Positions 21,401 through 32,955 of a DNA stretch of 64,000 nt are shown piece after piece (the stretch's first letter is position 1; every line of letters begins with the position of its first letter). The stretch lies in assembly GCA_026182355.1 (NCBI GenBank), contig JAPFBL010000084.1, positions 9,717,501-9,781,500 of the forward strand, read 5' to 3'. This DNA is from Hermatobates lingyangjiaoensis (lineage: Eukaryota > Arthropoda > Insecta > Hemiptera > Hermatobatidae). The translations under genes and the position numbers were made by a program. The notes beneath the pieces are model-generated. The model saw nothing but the letters and a program-made list of their open reading frames with translations. It had not been told where the DNA came from and did no database searches.

Positions 21401-24400
21401 TGTCTGTATTTATTAACATTTCAAGAGGTAGATACATAGACGAATAAGTCAGATCAATTTGCTAGATTCCTTAAGCAGAGTCCTTAGTTCGGCTTGATTA
21501 TTTGAGCATTAACTGTGCAATCGAGAAGATTCTTTATAGATATCCATTCCGCTTTCGTATACGAGCATTGGTATTCCAACCTGATCATCCATATTAATTG
21601 AAATAAATATTAGAATCATTGTCAAGATAATTATAATAATCTTAGTTTTCTTCTTCTGGGTCGCGTTTACTGTTGATTGTATTCATCTTTATTTGTAGCA
21701 TTGACTAAATTTACGCTTTTCAATCCACAATGTGCCTACGAAAACGTTTTCTTCCTAGTTGAAATAATAGGTGAATCAGTGAAATAGAGATCTATCAGCT
21801 GATATTTCTGTGTTCTTTTACTACTTGTATTAACATTGTCTGCTTGATATCAACTTTTTAAAATGTTCTCAAAATTCTGTAACAGATTGACGCTACATAC
21901 AAAAGACGATGCAAAAAGGCTCTGTTTTGTAAACTTTATCCAGACCCTACTTTTAACACCCTGGTAGACTTTGGATCTATGGAACCATTTTTGAACTATT
22001 CTACCTAGTATTAAAGGTAGAAGCACTACTGCTTTATTTCACCAACGTGAGGAGTAGATCGAAATATAATCAAAATTAACTTTTAAGCCTTTATCTTCTT
22101 AACGACTTCTTTCTTAATCGGTAAAAATATTAAACCTTACAAAAATACCTGGTTTTTTATTAAAGCCAAGAGAAATAAACAAGACATTAGACTTTTTAAT
22201 GATTAAATACATTTTATTGTCTTCTAACCTATTATGAACTATTCCATGAATTTGTTTGGCTATCACATTTACTTCTAATTTAATTTTAACTTATAACATA
22301 TTGAAAAATCATTTGCGAATGCAATCGCATTTATTAAGAGTTAAACTGAATTTTTCAGTAACTAGTATCACCACAGGATCTCTAAAAACACCAAGTTATC
22401 AACAATAAACAGTCTTAAAGATTTAGCCGTGACAGTGATTTTAAAAGTAAAACACATTTTGAATGGGTTCAATCAATTTCAACAGCAGGTAAATAAATTT
22501 ATTTAAAATAATCTTTTTTTTTTAGAATTAAGTAAATAGGTTTAGTTGAAGTTTAATATGTATGAGATGTAATATGCGAAGAAATTATCTTGTAGAGTCA
22601 AAAATTTAAAAAACTGTTCTTAGTGATTAACGAACATCTAAGGACTTCCGGTTGCGTTCATATTATACAAAAGGCAATATCTGATTTATATTGATTAATA
22701 AACTGATACAAACAGACCAACAAAAATCACCATTTTTTGGTAAATAAAAAGACTGTATGCAACGTGACGTGTATGGATCAGCATACACCTGCTGATAAAT
22801 TAGGTTAAGTATTTCTTCATGCACATCCAATAAATCATATTAAACCATTAATTCTAGAGTTTATATTTTTGGTTTTACTTATTGGTATTCATTCATGGTT
22901 ATTATTGCAATTAATAATTTCCTGTCATATTATTTTCTGATCAGATTGTATTATATTATATATGCTGCCTGTCTGCTTCTTTGATTGTTAGTTAAATTAT
23001 ACCAGGAAGTTAGGAAAGTTAAGAAAAATAGACATCAATAGCTTGATATTATCAGAAAAACACACAGCTCTATAACTGTTGAATATATTCACTTCCAGGT
23101 GATATCTAAATGCAAACAATTCTCCATATAGCTAAATCCGATTTACTATATTGGTACATCTGCTCTCCCTCCCTCCTTTAATTTTTTGGGTTCTAAAAGT
23201 ATTTCTGCATTCCTGCTAGATGTTGAACCAATCCCTTCAGTGTCTAAAATATTTTATATATCATATATACTTATATTATTTTCTTCATGATATATTTTTT
23301 ATTTACTAGATTTAAACTACTCTGAAGTTTCGGAAACCTGAAAAAGTGCCAACCTATCAATGTAATCACAGAATAAACTCTCCTGGTTTCTGATTTTTAA
23401 TGTTTATACTGAATGCTAAATTTGTATATATGAAAGTGTTACTATATATAAGATATTTTTAACGCATAAACCACTGTATTAGAAATAGACCTAAGATCTT
23501 TCAACCAATCATCGCGTCCGCATCAGAGTTTGATATTCATTCTGTGACTCTAAACAGGACTAGTTGTTTGTTCGGAAAATTTTAGTCTCATTTCTGAATT
23601 TCTATCTATATCTATATCTACCTATCTATCTATATCTTAATTTCAATAATGATTCAGCCATTTTTTCGGATTTTACGTGCTTATTGTGAAATAATGTTAT
23701 AGGATATATACGGTATATTGTTATATTTGTATTGTTATAGATGGTTGAACATCCTTAGAGTAAAATGAAATCCATATAAGTTAAAATAAAGGTACTGATT
23801 CCTACTATCACGTATATTTCCTCGTAATAGTGTAAGGTTTTTTAATTGTTTAATTGAATCAAAAAATCTGAAGTAGCGTACACTCAGTTTTAGGATAGTT
23901 AAATAATACTTGTTTTACATTTTCTAGATTGTGCTACATTCTCAGGTTTGTAAAATCAACTTTAGATTTTTAGTTCTATAATGAACTTCATAATTTTCCT
24001 CAGAGAAGCATCTCCCAATTCTGTTGGGTTTAGGTATGATTTGAAAAAATCTTTAAACCCTTAATGGCAATGTCCTTGCATTCACATAAAATAAGATCAA
24101 ACATTCGAAAGCCTCTACAATACAAAGTCTGCGTTATTCGTATAAGTTTACATGCAGCTTGCATAAGTGGTATGTCAAAGAATAATATCTGGTTACATAT
24201 ATTATACATATTTTTAAATCATTAATACCAATATTTATTAATTTCCATACAAATTTACGATCAGTTGGAATGATTTTTTTAGAATAATACCCACCACACT
24301 TTCCATACTACCTTTATTATGCAACCAATGCATATCATACCATTTCTTTTACCATAGCAGTATTAGTAATTTCAAGAACCGAAGTAGATTTGTAGTTAAG

Positions 24401-24815
24401 ACCCCATGTTCTATCAAAGAATTTGTTACAGCAGGACAGTCCGTTTTTAGTATTAGTCACTGTAACTGTTGCAGGTTTCCCAGTTCAGTCTTCAACTAAA
24501 AGTACTATCAAAGTATTTTTATATCTTTATATAATATCAGATGCAATATTTTCAAAATAATATTTTCAATGCAAGCTTTACAGACATTTTCCTTGTTTCA
24601 CTGTTTCTCCTTTAGAAAGGTATAAGGACCACTTTACACTGATTTAAACTCAGATCTTTTTTCCTTGCCTATCATTCAACAATTTGGAAAACATGTTGAT
24701 TAAACTCAGCAGATATAAATATGATAAATTTCATTGTTCTATAATTATCCACTTAAGTAAAAAAAATTTTTTGAAAACATAAAAATTACCATAAAGCCCC
24801 TTTCTTTAAATGTAA
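18441..24815. other. A+T-rich stretch, no gene seen
   Basis: Over 6 kb with no recognisable exon, RNA gene or transposon core. Small items are a (GT)n-G21 run near 20.6 kb and a short (TATC) patch near 23.61 kb. A single line near 23,490 (GACCTAAGATCTTTCAACCA) is a decayed, isolated trace of the GACCG hammerhead family. Faint remnants below detection by eye are likely. Confidence 0.4.
20606..20645. repeat. (GT)n followed by a 21-base G homopolymer
   Basis: GT units run into TT and then 21 consecutive G at 20,625-20,645. Long G runs are unusual in such A+T-rich DNA and may also be a length-unstable assembly position. Confidence 0.9.
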
Positions 24816-24819
24816 TTTT

Positions 24820-25270
24820 TTTTTTTAAAAAATTCAAATCATCCTCACATAAAATTCCAAGTTATATTTTCAATTTAATGCGTCAAACGGTACCTCTTGT
24901 AACCTGCACACAAGCTATCATATAAATCACATATCAAAATGTTTACATTTTATTGCAAAAATTGACCATCCTGTTGTTTTCAAAATCTGAAGTTTCATTC
25001 ATTTATTGTTTAGGAAGAAAAAAGGTTTAAAATCATATTTTGCACAAAGATCTAACTTTCTCATAATTCAATAATACTCAAAATTAATAGGGGACATGAA
25101 CACTATACTACTATTTTTTGGGTTAAAATATGAATTTGATCCATCACACTGTGAGCATTTAGCGTAAAAACTTTTGGAAACACTCCCACCTATATGCATA
25201 GATCAATGAAAAAACGTCAACGAACGAATTTAGGGACCTCAAAACATAAAATCCGTCAACATTTCGGGAT
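24820..25270 (-). repeat. Dispersed repeat family A, copy 5 (inverted)
   Basis: Minus strand carries TTTGAGGTCCCTAAATTCG, CATTGATCTATGCATA, a GTGTTTCCAAAAG block and GTGATGGATCAAATTCATAT. It then has a TATTGAATTATGAG region and a GCAATAAAATGTAAACATTT / TTGACGCATTAAA end that parallels copy 1 (2,740-2,830). This extends the family to at least about 450-500 bp. Confidence 0.6.
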
Positions 25271-26317
25271 TAACATTTTTCATGATTATTGTACTTCACT
25301 TATAATAAAATAAAAATAAACAATGTCCTTTATAATAGAAAAGTATTCCTATGCATGCACTTGCATAATATAGTACTAGTATAACATAAACACCAATTAA
25401 TAGCAATCATTTTCATAAAAATATTTAAACCAATTCTGCTATTAAAAGTTGATTATTTCTTTACTTAAATATTATTTATTAGATTTAAGTAATAACACAG
25501 AGTTATTAAATGATGAAATATCTTCAATATTTAACGAAATAAATAGTCAGTAGAACTATCATATGAAGTAAGTTTCAGATACAAAATGTAATAAAGTCAA
25601 TACGTCAATATTTGAATGTATACTATGTATTCTATTATTTGTATTAGAAGGTTCGCTATAATGTACTGCAATTATTCGTGCTATGAAATTTTACAAATTG
25701 AATAATTTTTAGATATTTCATTTTTGGAATTGGACATGTTACTACTTAAAATTAATGTCATTACTAAATAAACACTTTTTATAAGTTGTAACATTTATAA
25801 GTAACGTTTAATTAGCTTTGCCTTAAAATATTTAAAAATAAATAAAAGTAAAAGGAATTCAACTAAATAATTGAAATTTCTAGGAAGAAAAGTCAATTAC
25901 GTAAAATCGGTCAAGAGGTTGGGACAGAGGTTAAGCACAGGGAAGGTAACAAAGAGGAGAGAGTGTGGTCATAAATCGACGACGGGTAGGGAATAGGTAT
26001 TCGTTTTACCCATGGTTACCGACTGTCCCTGGAAAAAATGCCTCACTGTCAGAGACATAGTGTCACGCTAACGGTAGTATAGACCTGAGGATTGCCCATA
26101 GTTTATTGAGCCAATATCTCCATCAGAATACCGTCAAATGTTGCAATAACTTGTTGATTGTTAAATAATTTCATTCCTTTGTTTTTATAGCCCTATTAAG
26201 AAAACCTAAATAAAATCCAAACATAAATATATTTAGTTTGATTTGAACCATTAAGAAAGATCAAACCTCAAGTTATTTTAGTTTCGTTCTATCAGACAAG
26301 ATAGATAACTCAAACTG

Positions 26318-26319
<2 letters not shown>

Positions 26320-26361
<42 letters not shown>
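26320..26361. repeat. (TA)n microsatellite
   Basis: About 20 TA units joined to the left end of the inverted PLE terminus that follows. Confidence 0.95.
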
Positions 26362-26364
<3 letters not shown>

Positions 26365-26397
26365 TTTTTCGTTGGAAATACGATCCAAAACGGACAA

Positions 26398-26596
26398 ATA
26401 TAGTTCAATATAGACAAAGAAACATGGAGCAATCAAAAGAACACGCTTACAGACGGTTGGGTCTCCAACCGTCTCTGAACCAGTGTGCTTGGTTTCCCCC
26501 TCTTATCTCTCCTGAAGACGGTTCAAACCGAAAATTAGAGACTTTAAGTGTGTTCTTTTGATTTCTCTATGTTTCTTTGTCTATATTGAACTATAT
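26398..26596. repeat. Inverted PLE terminus pair (GGTTCAAACC family)
   Basis: Outer arms ATATAGTTCAATATAGACAA and complement at 26,560-26,596 are inverted copies. The right unit has the full TCTTATCTCTCC - core - GTGTGTTCTTTTGATT text seen at 10.7 and 55.5 kb. The left unit keeps the tail but has lost the ribozyme, reading directly into GGTTGGGTCTCCAACC. Confidence 0.82.
26512..26533 (+). ncRNA. Hammerhead ribozyme motif (GGTTCAAACC family)
   Basis: CTGAAGA 26,512-26,518, one C, stem II GGTT/AACC with a CA loop, GAAA 26,530-26,533. TCTCT upstream and AGAGA downstream can pair as stem I. The two-base stem II loop is very tight. This is the only copy of this family here with both core boxes intact. 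Confidence 0.65.
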
Positions 26597-26602
26597 ATAT
26601 AT

Positions 26603-26707
26603 ATTATTGAAAATGACACCAAATTTAGCTGATACCTGTTTCTTAGCTAAATTTGGTGTCATTTTCAATAATGTGTGTGTCAAAGAAGGACTGCTACCAA
26701 AATTTAC

Positions 26708-26709
<2 letters not shown>
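26603..26709 (+). pseudogene. PLE N-terminal ORF fragment with a palindromic end
   Basis: Frame on the plus strand reads LAKFGVIFNNVCVKEGLLPK then FTNIYIYI, ending in (TA)n. It matches QAKYGALFNN...EGLLPTF at 56.1 kb and the C-x-KEGLLPKFTN piece at 36.96 kb. The first part is folded back: 26,603-26,630 and 26,645-26,672 are perfect inverted copies with a 14-bp spacer. Confidence 0.65.
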
Positions 26710-26755
<46 letters not shown>

Positions 26756-26800
26756 CAAAACCAAAAACCAGTTGGGTTTTTGACTACAACTGGGTTTTTG
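26709..26800. repeat. (TA)n then inverted CCAAAAACCAGTTG arms
   Basis: About 20 TA units are followed by AAAAACCAGTTG and CAACTGGGTTTTTGG in inverted order. The GTTGGGTTTTTGACT text is the upstream edge of the GACCG hammerhead family seen at 36.6 and 62.6 kb, so this is probably a truncated centre of that inverted dimer without the ribozyme. Confidence 0.65.
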
Positions 26801-27359
26801 GTATACAACTACAAACGATACTCTTGGTATTTAAGCCACCCCTGTAATACGGGTTTACCCAAAACCAACATAAAATTTATATAATGTTTTATATCTGCTC
26901 AATTCACCAAAATAGTTGTTAGGAATATGAACAATTTTCTACGCATCGAACCATTCTTTTCAAGTATTAGTTTAGAACATTTTTGGAATACCAGTCACTA
27001 CAATCAATCTAATACCTTATTAATCAAGAAAAGATATACCAAAAGTTAACTAATTCATTTAAAAATCAAGGTATTTTTTTCAGAACACTGTTTAACTGCG
27101 TGTGTTGATTCCGGGTATCTGTAAAATATTCCATAACAACTTTTTCTTTCTGTTAACGTATAGGGAGTTAAGGGCATCACTTTTGTTATTAACAGTTTCC
27201 GCATTAATATTTCTTTATTATTATTTTGCTATCAATACTAGTATGCAAAAGTTATTTTAAAAAATATTAGGTTATATTTTAAGAAGATTTTGTCTCTGAT
27301 AAAACATGTTGTTTATTTTAAGAATCACAAAGATTATAAGATTTTAATATTTGCTGCAG

Positions 27360-27438
27360 GATATGGAGGTTATCTGGATTGGTTCTCTTCTTCTTTGTGC
27401 AATGTCTATGCTAGTAGATGCCGAAACTATCATAGTCG
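27360..27438 (+). CDS. Candidate first coding exon of a secreted or membrane protein
   Basis: The exon lies between TTTGCTGCAG and GTAAGT. Its ATG at 27,363 has G at -3 and +4. It gives 25 codons plus one base: MEVIWIGS, then the hydrophobic LLLCAMSMLV, then DAETIIV. The layout (short n-region, 13-15 residue hydrophobic core, small residue at the DA-E boundary) is a classic signal peptide. The exon ends in phase 1, common for signal-peptide exons of extracellular proteins. The acceptor implies a non-coding 5' exon further upstream. The protein family cannot be told from this piece. Exon prediction by eye in 64 kb can hit by chance, but the combination is strong. Confidence 0.6.
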
Positions 27439-27444
27439 GTAAGT

Positions 27445-28290
27445 CATCCAAATTTTATATGTACCTTATTCCACAAAACAACAAAATTTATTCCAATTAC
27501 TGAATAAAAAGATACAAAGAAGCCATTAAAACTCATTATGATATTTGTAATAATAGCAATTGATAAAATACAATTTCCTGTCCTATACAATATAAATGGT
27601 GTATGTAATTTTATATATTTTACTTGTGATTAATTTTAAAGTTTCAAAAATATTTATGCTTATCAGCATACTCTGAAGAAATGAATTTCCTTTCAATCTT
27701 TTATTGGTTAATAATGTACAATAATTAATTAATTATTGAAATAATGACTGTCACATAAATAAAATAGTTGTTTTAGATATTTTATTTTAGTTTTTCGAGA
27801 TATAAGCTCTGTGACAAGATTTATTTTGCATATGTGTCCTGTATGATTTAATGTAACAACTATGTCTTGTATGTGCGTATCTTCATTTTAAATTAATTTC
27901 TGATTTTAAGTATTCTCTTTTCAGTAACAGAGTAGGATTAAAATTGTCGTGAAGCTCAAATCATACTTTCTATAAATTTTATATTTCTGTGATAAAATTT
28001 TAGTAGACTTAAGAAAGTCTTATTGACAGATCTAGGTGTCCAAAATATCTATTAAATATTATCTCACGTTAATATTTTCATATTTGTGTAAGCGTATTAA
28101 CAAATAAGGTATTACACACAATCTCTAGTCAGTCACACAAAATCTGTTTTTGATTAAATAAACCAAGATTTCTAAGATTTATTGAAAATGTAAATAGAAA
28201 CGAAGGTATCTCTCCCAGTGATGGTCATCGTCAGAGTCTCAGGAGCATAGGTTCATTCATTCCGACGATCACCATATCCTAAGATCTTTC
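27445..28290. other. Putative intron, A+T-rich, no feature
   Basis: Follows the candidate donor. Nothing recognised apart from a decayed GATCTTTCAA / GTCAGAGTCTCAGG trace of the GACCG hammerhead family near 28,230-28,290. Confidence 0.4.
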
Positions 28291-28510
28291 AATAAAAAAG
28301 TTTGGGACCCTATACTGCCTCTCCTAAACGGAGACTATGTACTGAGGTATTTGACGGTATATCAAAACCCACAAGCCTGGGTACCCGCTGGGACCGATCA
28401 TTAGCCAGATCCCCACACCCATTTACCAACTTGCTAAGCACTTCAGCGAGCTGCATACACCTGACTAGCAAAATGTTAGTAACAGCCACATGAATCATTC
28501 AACATGAGCA
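28290..28510. other. GC-richer island of unknown nature
   Basis: Contains CCCACAAGCCTGGGTACCCG, GGGACCGATCATTAGCCAG and CTTGCTAAGCACTTCAGCGA. Opposite-strand open frames of 62-63 residues overlap here but neither shows a family motif. Base composition departs from the flanks, which suggests an inserted repeat. No TIR, target duplication or pol III box was found. Confidence 0.4.
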
Positions 28511-29898
28511 GATTTCAGCTAAACTTCAAATTTTAGAGGCTTCATGTATCAAACTTAAAAATCCAACTAGCAATTCACAGCTTAATGATATGTTTGTAAT
28601 TTCAACCAATAGGAACCCTTAACCTAGTATACATTCAATACAGAAAAAAAATTGAAACCCGGCTCTCTGGTTTACCTTCTTAAGACATTGGACCAATTAG
28701 AAACGTCGATCCAACCATTGCTTATACAAACCCACAACCTGATGAACAGTGTTTAGCAGAAAGCTTGTATATTTACCCTAGCACCACAATGTCCATTGGA
28801 CAGCCATTATGGGGACACTTTCGGAGACTCTTATTCGGGTCACCTTCCCAATGAAAGCAAAATCGAATATACGAGTACACACATATCTATGAAGTTTATA
28901 CCACAAGAAAAAAGGAAAACAATAGAAATAAATTCTCTGAGGCATTTCAATTTTTTATCATCAGAGAGCAAACAAAGTATAAAAACAAGAAGGCAGCATA
29001 AAAGTTATGCTTACATAAACTATACAATGTTATGTTACTTGTAATTCAAAAAGTCCAAAAGATAAAGAAAAAAAATTGGAATCGTCTAGTCTTAACTTTA
29101 TTTAAGTAAACCCTTGTCAAAACTAATAGACAATCAAATTGATTAGTTGATCCAATTTACTATAATTTTGCTGGTTATTTTTTAAAACATTACTATAACA
29201 ACATTTGAATAATAACTAAAATATGTTATTAAACTCTCAGAAACCCTGTTTGAGATATCTTAAATTTGTCATAGAGGTGACAATGCTTTTAACACCTCGC
29301 ATATGAGAGAAACAATACCTGGTAGTTAAAATTATATTAAACTTAGAATAATATCAATTTTGATAGAAACCTGAGCCTACTCTTTCTTAATCCCGTGTTC
29401 CGCGTTGCACATTATTTTTCTTCTAAAAGTAAAGATTTACCTGATAGATATGGTTAAACTTACATTTTTCGGTATGCGCATGCACAAACCAGAATGAGAT
29501 ATTTTAATAACACCAATACAAACCAATTTGACGAATCTATAATTTAATGAATGGACAGTGGTTATCAAACTGCTGCACAAGAGGTTGCGTGAATATTTGA
29601 ATGTGGCCATTCCACAGTTCAGAGTTCAAAATATCGTACATTTTAAACTTAAAAGACCAGGAAATTGAAAAAGGATGAATATGATGTTTAACACCTGGAA
29701 TATTATTCCTCATTCGTTAGTTCAGATAAATAGAGAACATTTTCTATTCTTTCTTTTATTTCTGACTAAAATCTTTTTATTTCATCTATATTATTTAAAG
29801 ATTTAACCTATTCAAATATATATATATATATAGGTGTGTTCTCTAATCGGGATTTGGTCAATTTTCTAGGATAAAAAATGAAACTGTCGTTACCGACG

Positions 29899-29929
29899 TT
29901 TCAGTTTTACTTAAAACCTTTTTGAGAGG
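29899..29929 (-). ncRNA. Variant hammerhead-like motif (TAAAACC family)
   Basis: Minus strand carries an AAGGTTTTAAGTAAAACT hairpin, then GAAACGTCGG, but the upstream box is CTCTCAAAA rather than CTGANGA. It is recognised mainly by its inverted partner. Confidence 0.4.
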
Positions 29930-30097
29930 CAGAAGTAAGAATTTTTTAACTAAGAAAATGAAATTTACATTATTTAAAGGAACAACAATCTTAAACAGAC
30001 AAAACCTTCGACTAGACTGTTAATTAGTCTGGTTAACATTGTTGTTCCTTTAAATAATGTAAATTTCATTTTTTTAGTTAAGAAATTCTTAATTCTG

Positions 30098-30128
30098 CCT
30101 ATGAAAAAGGTTTTAAATAAAACCGAAA
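30098..30128 (+). ncRNA. Variant hammerhead-like motif (TAAAACC family)
   Basis: CCTATGAAAA, 7-bp hairpin GGTTTTA/TAAAACC, then GAAACGTCG. The GAAAC-GTC side is the same as in the canonical families, but the first box reads CTATGAA instead of CTGANGA in every copy here. Either this is a decayed lineage or the hairpin has another role. Confidence 0.45.
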
Positions 30129-30187
30129 CGTCGAGAACGAGAATTGGATTTTTTAACCTAGAAAATTGACCGAATCACGATTAGAGA

Positions 30188-30243
<56 letters not shown>
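30188..30243. repeat. (AC)n(AT)n compound microsatellite
   Basis: About 11 AC units followed by about 15 AT units, directly joined to the right end of the 154-bp-arm PLE dimer. Confidence 0.95.
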
Positions 30244-30247
<4 letters not shown>

Positions 30248-30296
30248 GATAAACGAAATATGGTCCGGCAGGAGAGATTACTAAGGACTTTTTCTC

Positions 30297-30324
30297 CTGA
30301 GGACGACTGCCATAATGGTCGAAA
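30297..30324 (+). ncRNA. Hammerhead ribozyme motif (GAAATATTG family)
   Basis: CTGAGGA 30,297-30,303, C, hairpin GAC...GTC (inner TGCCATAATG), GAAA 30,321-30,324, followed by TATTGAAAAGTGAG. The tail identifies the same family as 54,847-54,867. Core boxes are canonical; stem II is only about 3 bp. Confidence 0.62.
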
Positions 30325-30476
30325 TATTGAAAAGTGAGTCTTTGTTATATTTCTTTCCATGCATAACAGTTTATTTTGAGTATATAATGCATATATATAT
30401 ATATATATGCATATATATACTTTGAAAACTTTGAGAAAAACGAATGAAAAACAGAAACTAGGACTCACATTCAATA

Positions 30477-30504
30477 TTTCGACCCTTTTAACGGTCGTCC
30501 TCCG
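30477..30504 (-). ncRNA. Degenerate hammerhead motif (GAAATATTG family)
   Basis: Minus strand: CGGAGGA (G for the conserved T), stem II GACC/GGTC around GTTAAAAG, GAAA, then TATTGAATGTGAG. Faces 30,297-30,324, so the pair brackets a TA/GCATATAT-rich centre (30,390-30,420). Confidence 0.55.
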
Positions 30505-30544
30505 GAAGGAAGTTGAGTGGCGAGAAGACAAAAGCCAATTCAAT

Positions 30545-30610
30545 ATACATATATATGTATCCATGTATACATACATACATACATATATATAACTATATAT
30601 ATATATATTT
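30545..30610. repeat. TA/CATA-rich microsatellite patch
   Basis: Imperfect (TA)n and (CATA)n runs downstream of the inverted hammerhead pair. The 131- and 61-residue open frames over 30.2-30.6 kb are repeat translations. Confidence 0.85.
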
Positions 30611-30659
30611 GGTTAAGAACTTGTAATTGTGATAAAACTCAAAAACAACATGCAAACTT

Positions 30660-32085
30660 CAATTCACAACTATGTTAACAATTAAAGCTAACTTTAATAA
30701 ATATAAGAATATAATGATCATAATTCGCATTTAAATTTTATCAATTAATATCCTTATGAGGTTTGATATATGATAGTCTTTTTAAAACAAAGTTCATTCA
30801 AGAAATTTGACCTTTAAAAGGAATCTAAATCCCTGAACAGCTATCACTTACAGCTTTCATTTATGATTTTCAACATGACTACTGCTCAGCTTCCATCTTA
30901 CCTTCCATTATTTTGTGGTATTTTAAACTTGATTGAATTATCCTCTCAAATAGTTAATGTTATTCGTTCATATATTTCAATTATCTTTTCCTTTAGTTTT
31001 TTTTTAAAGTAAATTACATTATTTTAACACATTCATATTTTTGATTAATATTCCTAAATTTGAAGTGCTTTTTATATTATGAAATATTAATTTTACATTT
31101 TTTAATATAAATGCTATTTTTATTTGAAGTGATTCATTCAGTTGTTTTATTTTTAAAACTCAAACTTGGATAGTAAGCAGTCAAAGAGTCCTCGTTGACA
31201 TGATCTCGCTTTTGCATTACATACACTGCATTGTAAGAACTGGATATTACTTTCGGGAAGATCCTACCAGCTTGTTTCGTGCGTTATTTATCATGTATCT
31301 GCATATATACGATTTATATTTATAAATTTAGAGTTTTAGTATTATTTTTAACTTATAAATGTAAATAACACTTAATTAATGAACACATCAAAGTTTTTCA
31401 TAAATTTTGACTGCTATGTTCAGTTAAAATCCTGGAGAAACATTTTACTGTATAAATACTGATTAATAAATCTGACAAGTGTTCACACCTGTATACAGGT
31501 AAATTAATTTAATATTAGAGTTTATTTTGTATTTTTCGTATTAAAAAAAAATTGATGAAAAACCCGAATATTGTGGTGATTTTATTTGAAAAATTTTCTT
31601 TTTTTTTAGATTCCAAGGAGAGTCTCTTTTTACTTTCTGTTTTGATAGTCATTCTACTTATTTGTGTGTATTATGTGCGTGTGTGTGGTGTGTGTGTGTG
31701 TGTGAGAGAGAGAGAAGAGATGGTGGGAGGGAGAGGAGTAAGTGTGACACGCAGTGGGGAAAAGTAATATGGATGAGTAGATAGTATATAATAATAAATG
31801 TAAAAATGATTTCAAATAATGTCAGAGTAGAGAAAAGATATTTTGAAAGTCCTTAGATCGAATATGATTGAAATCAGAGGTATCTACAGAGAAATGAAAA
31901 AATCAGGGTGAGAGGGAAGAAGAAACAAGTATAATATAATAACCAACTTTACTAGAAAAAAATTCTAAAATTGGAGTTAATATAAATGAATTTAGTGAAC
32001 TTAGCACACATGTTATAAGTGGAAACTAGTGTCTTTTTTTACATTATTTGCAGTGGAATAATATTCAGAAATTATGCTGTTCTTC
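30660..32085. other. A+T-rich stretch with a small (GT)n(GA)n tract
   Basis: The only clear item is a GTGTGTG...GAGAGAG tract at about 31,678-31,715. No exon or mobile core recognised. Confidence 0.45.
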
Positions 32086-32089
32086 TTTT

Positions 32090-32235
32090 CTCCATCAAGG
32101 AATTTTTCCTTATTATTTTTCTATCAAAGTAGCGTGGCAACAAACTTTTTAGAAATAAACCCACCCACATACACACATATATTAGAAAAATGAATCATAA
32201 ATATGCTCAGAGGACCTCAAAACATGTAAACTTGC
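32090..32235 (-). repeat. Dispersed repeat family A, copy 6 (partial, inverted)
   Basis: Minus strand begins CATGTTTTGAGGTCCTCTGA, has a TATGTGTGTATGTGGGTGGG segment and a CTAAAAAGTTTGTTGCCACG block. These equal the start, GT-rich stretch and AAGTTTGG-type block of other copies. It lacks the GATCAAATTCATA part. Confidence 0.5.
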
Positions 32236-32889
32236 CATAGTTTCCTAACTTGTTTTTTTTAAGGTAACTTTTATTACTTTTAACAATGTAATAAAAAGAG
32301 GAAATGTCTAAAGATAATGGTAACAAAAGTAGTATGTAACAAATGTAAATAGTAAATTCAACTATAACTTTAAAATCTATAGCGTTTGAGATAATGGTAC
32401 GATGTTTGAAGATAGAGTCTGGTCGACATCCTGCAACATTTGCAGAGTACTGCTGTACCTTATCTCTTTCAATCAACCTTATCTTTCCTGACCTAAACTG
32501 ACCTTAGTAGAATATCGCACGGTACCTTATCTAGCATCTTTATAAGCACTTTGATAAAAATATTAGCAAAGGTATAATTATTCCTTTAACACCATAGAAT
32601 GGGAAATGTTCATAATTGAATTTCAATTAATTGAGAAGTAGGTTCACATAACATATCTGAGCTATTTTTATTAACAATACATAGTTAAGTATTAGTAAGA
32701 TAAGACACTTTTTAAGAGCAAAATATACCTCATGATAAATCAAACATTTTTTGGGACTGCAAAATTTTTAGGGTGACTAAAAACTGTTTAATGAAGTCTA
32801 TATACTTATAAAACTCTGATAACCGATCTTGTTTATTTGATTTCTTGTCACCGTGCATTGTCTGAGTAAATAATAAAATGTACGTAATT

Positions 32890-32955
32890 TTGTGGGATTT
32901 GAACCCACGACCTTTGCATTGGAGTACAATATTTCTTACGACGCAGTACTAGAAT
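32890..32955 (-). repeat. tRNA-derived (SINE-like) remnant
   Basis: Plus text GTGGGATTTGAACCCAC is a perfect T-arm read on the minus strand: 5-bp stem GTGGG/CCCAC with loop TTCAAAT. GGTTCAAATCC is an excellent pol III B box. Upstream on the minus strand AATGCAAAGGTC resembles an anticodon-to-variable segment, but no D arm, A box or acceptor stem could be traced. A degraded tRNA gene or a SINE head are both possible. Confidence 0.5.

Larger units (their letters stand above)
29836..30191. repeat. PLE inverted dimer, 154-bp arms
   Basis: Arms 29,836-29,989 and 30,038-30,191 are near-perfect inverted copies around a 48-bp spacer. Outer ends read GTGTTCTCTAATCG. Each arm contains a hairpin GGTTTTA/TAAAACC followed by GAAACGTC. 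The same terminus occurs singly at 37.78-37.88 kb and, decayed, near 35.9-36.06 and 60.3 kb. Confidence 0.9.

Noticed and set aside
30181..30576. 131-residue minus-strand frame
   Set aside because: Runs through (AC)n(AT)n and two PLE termini; the IYIYIY and VCVCVC stretches show it is microsatellite translation.
32890..32955. Functional tRNA gene
   Set aside because: T-arm is perfect, but no D arm, anticodon arm or acceptor stem can be folded; kept only as a tRNA-derived remnant.
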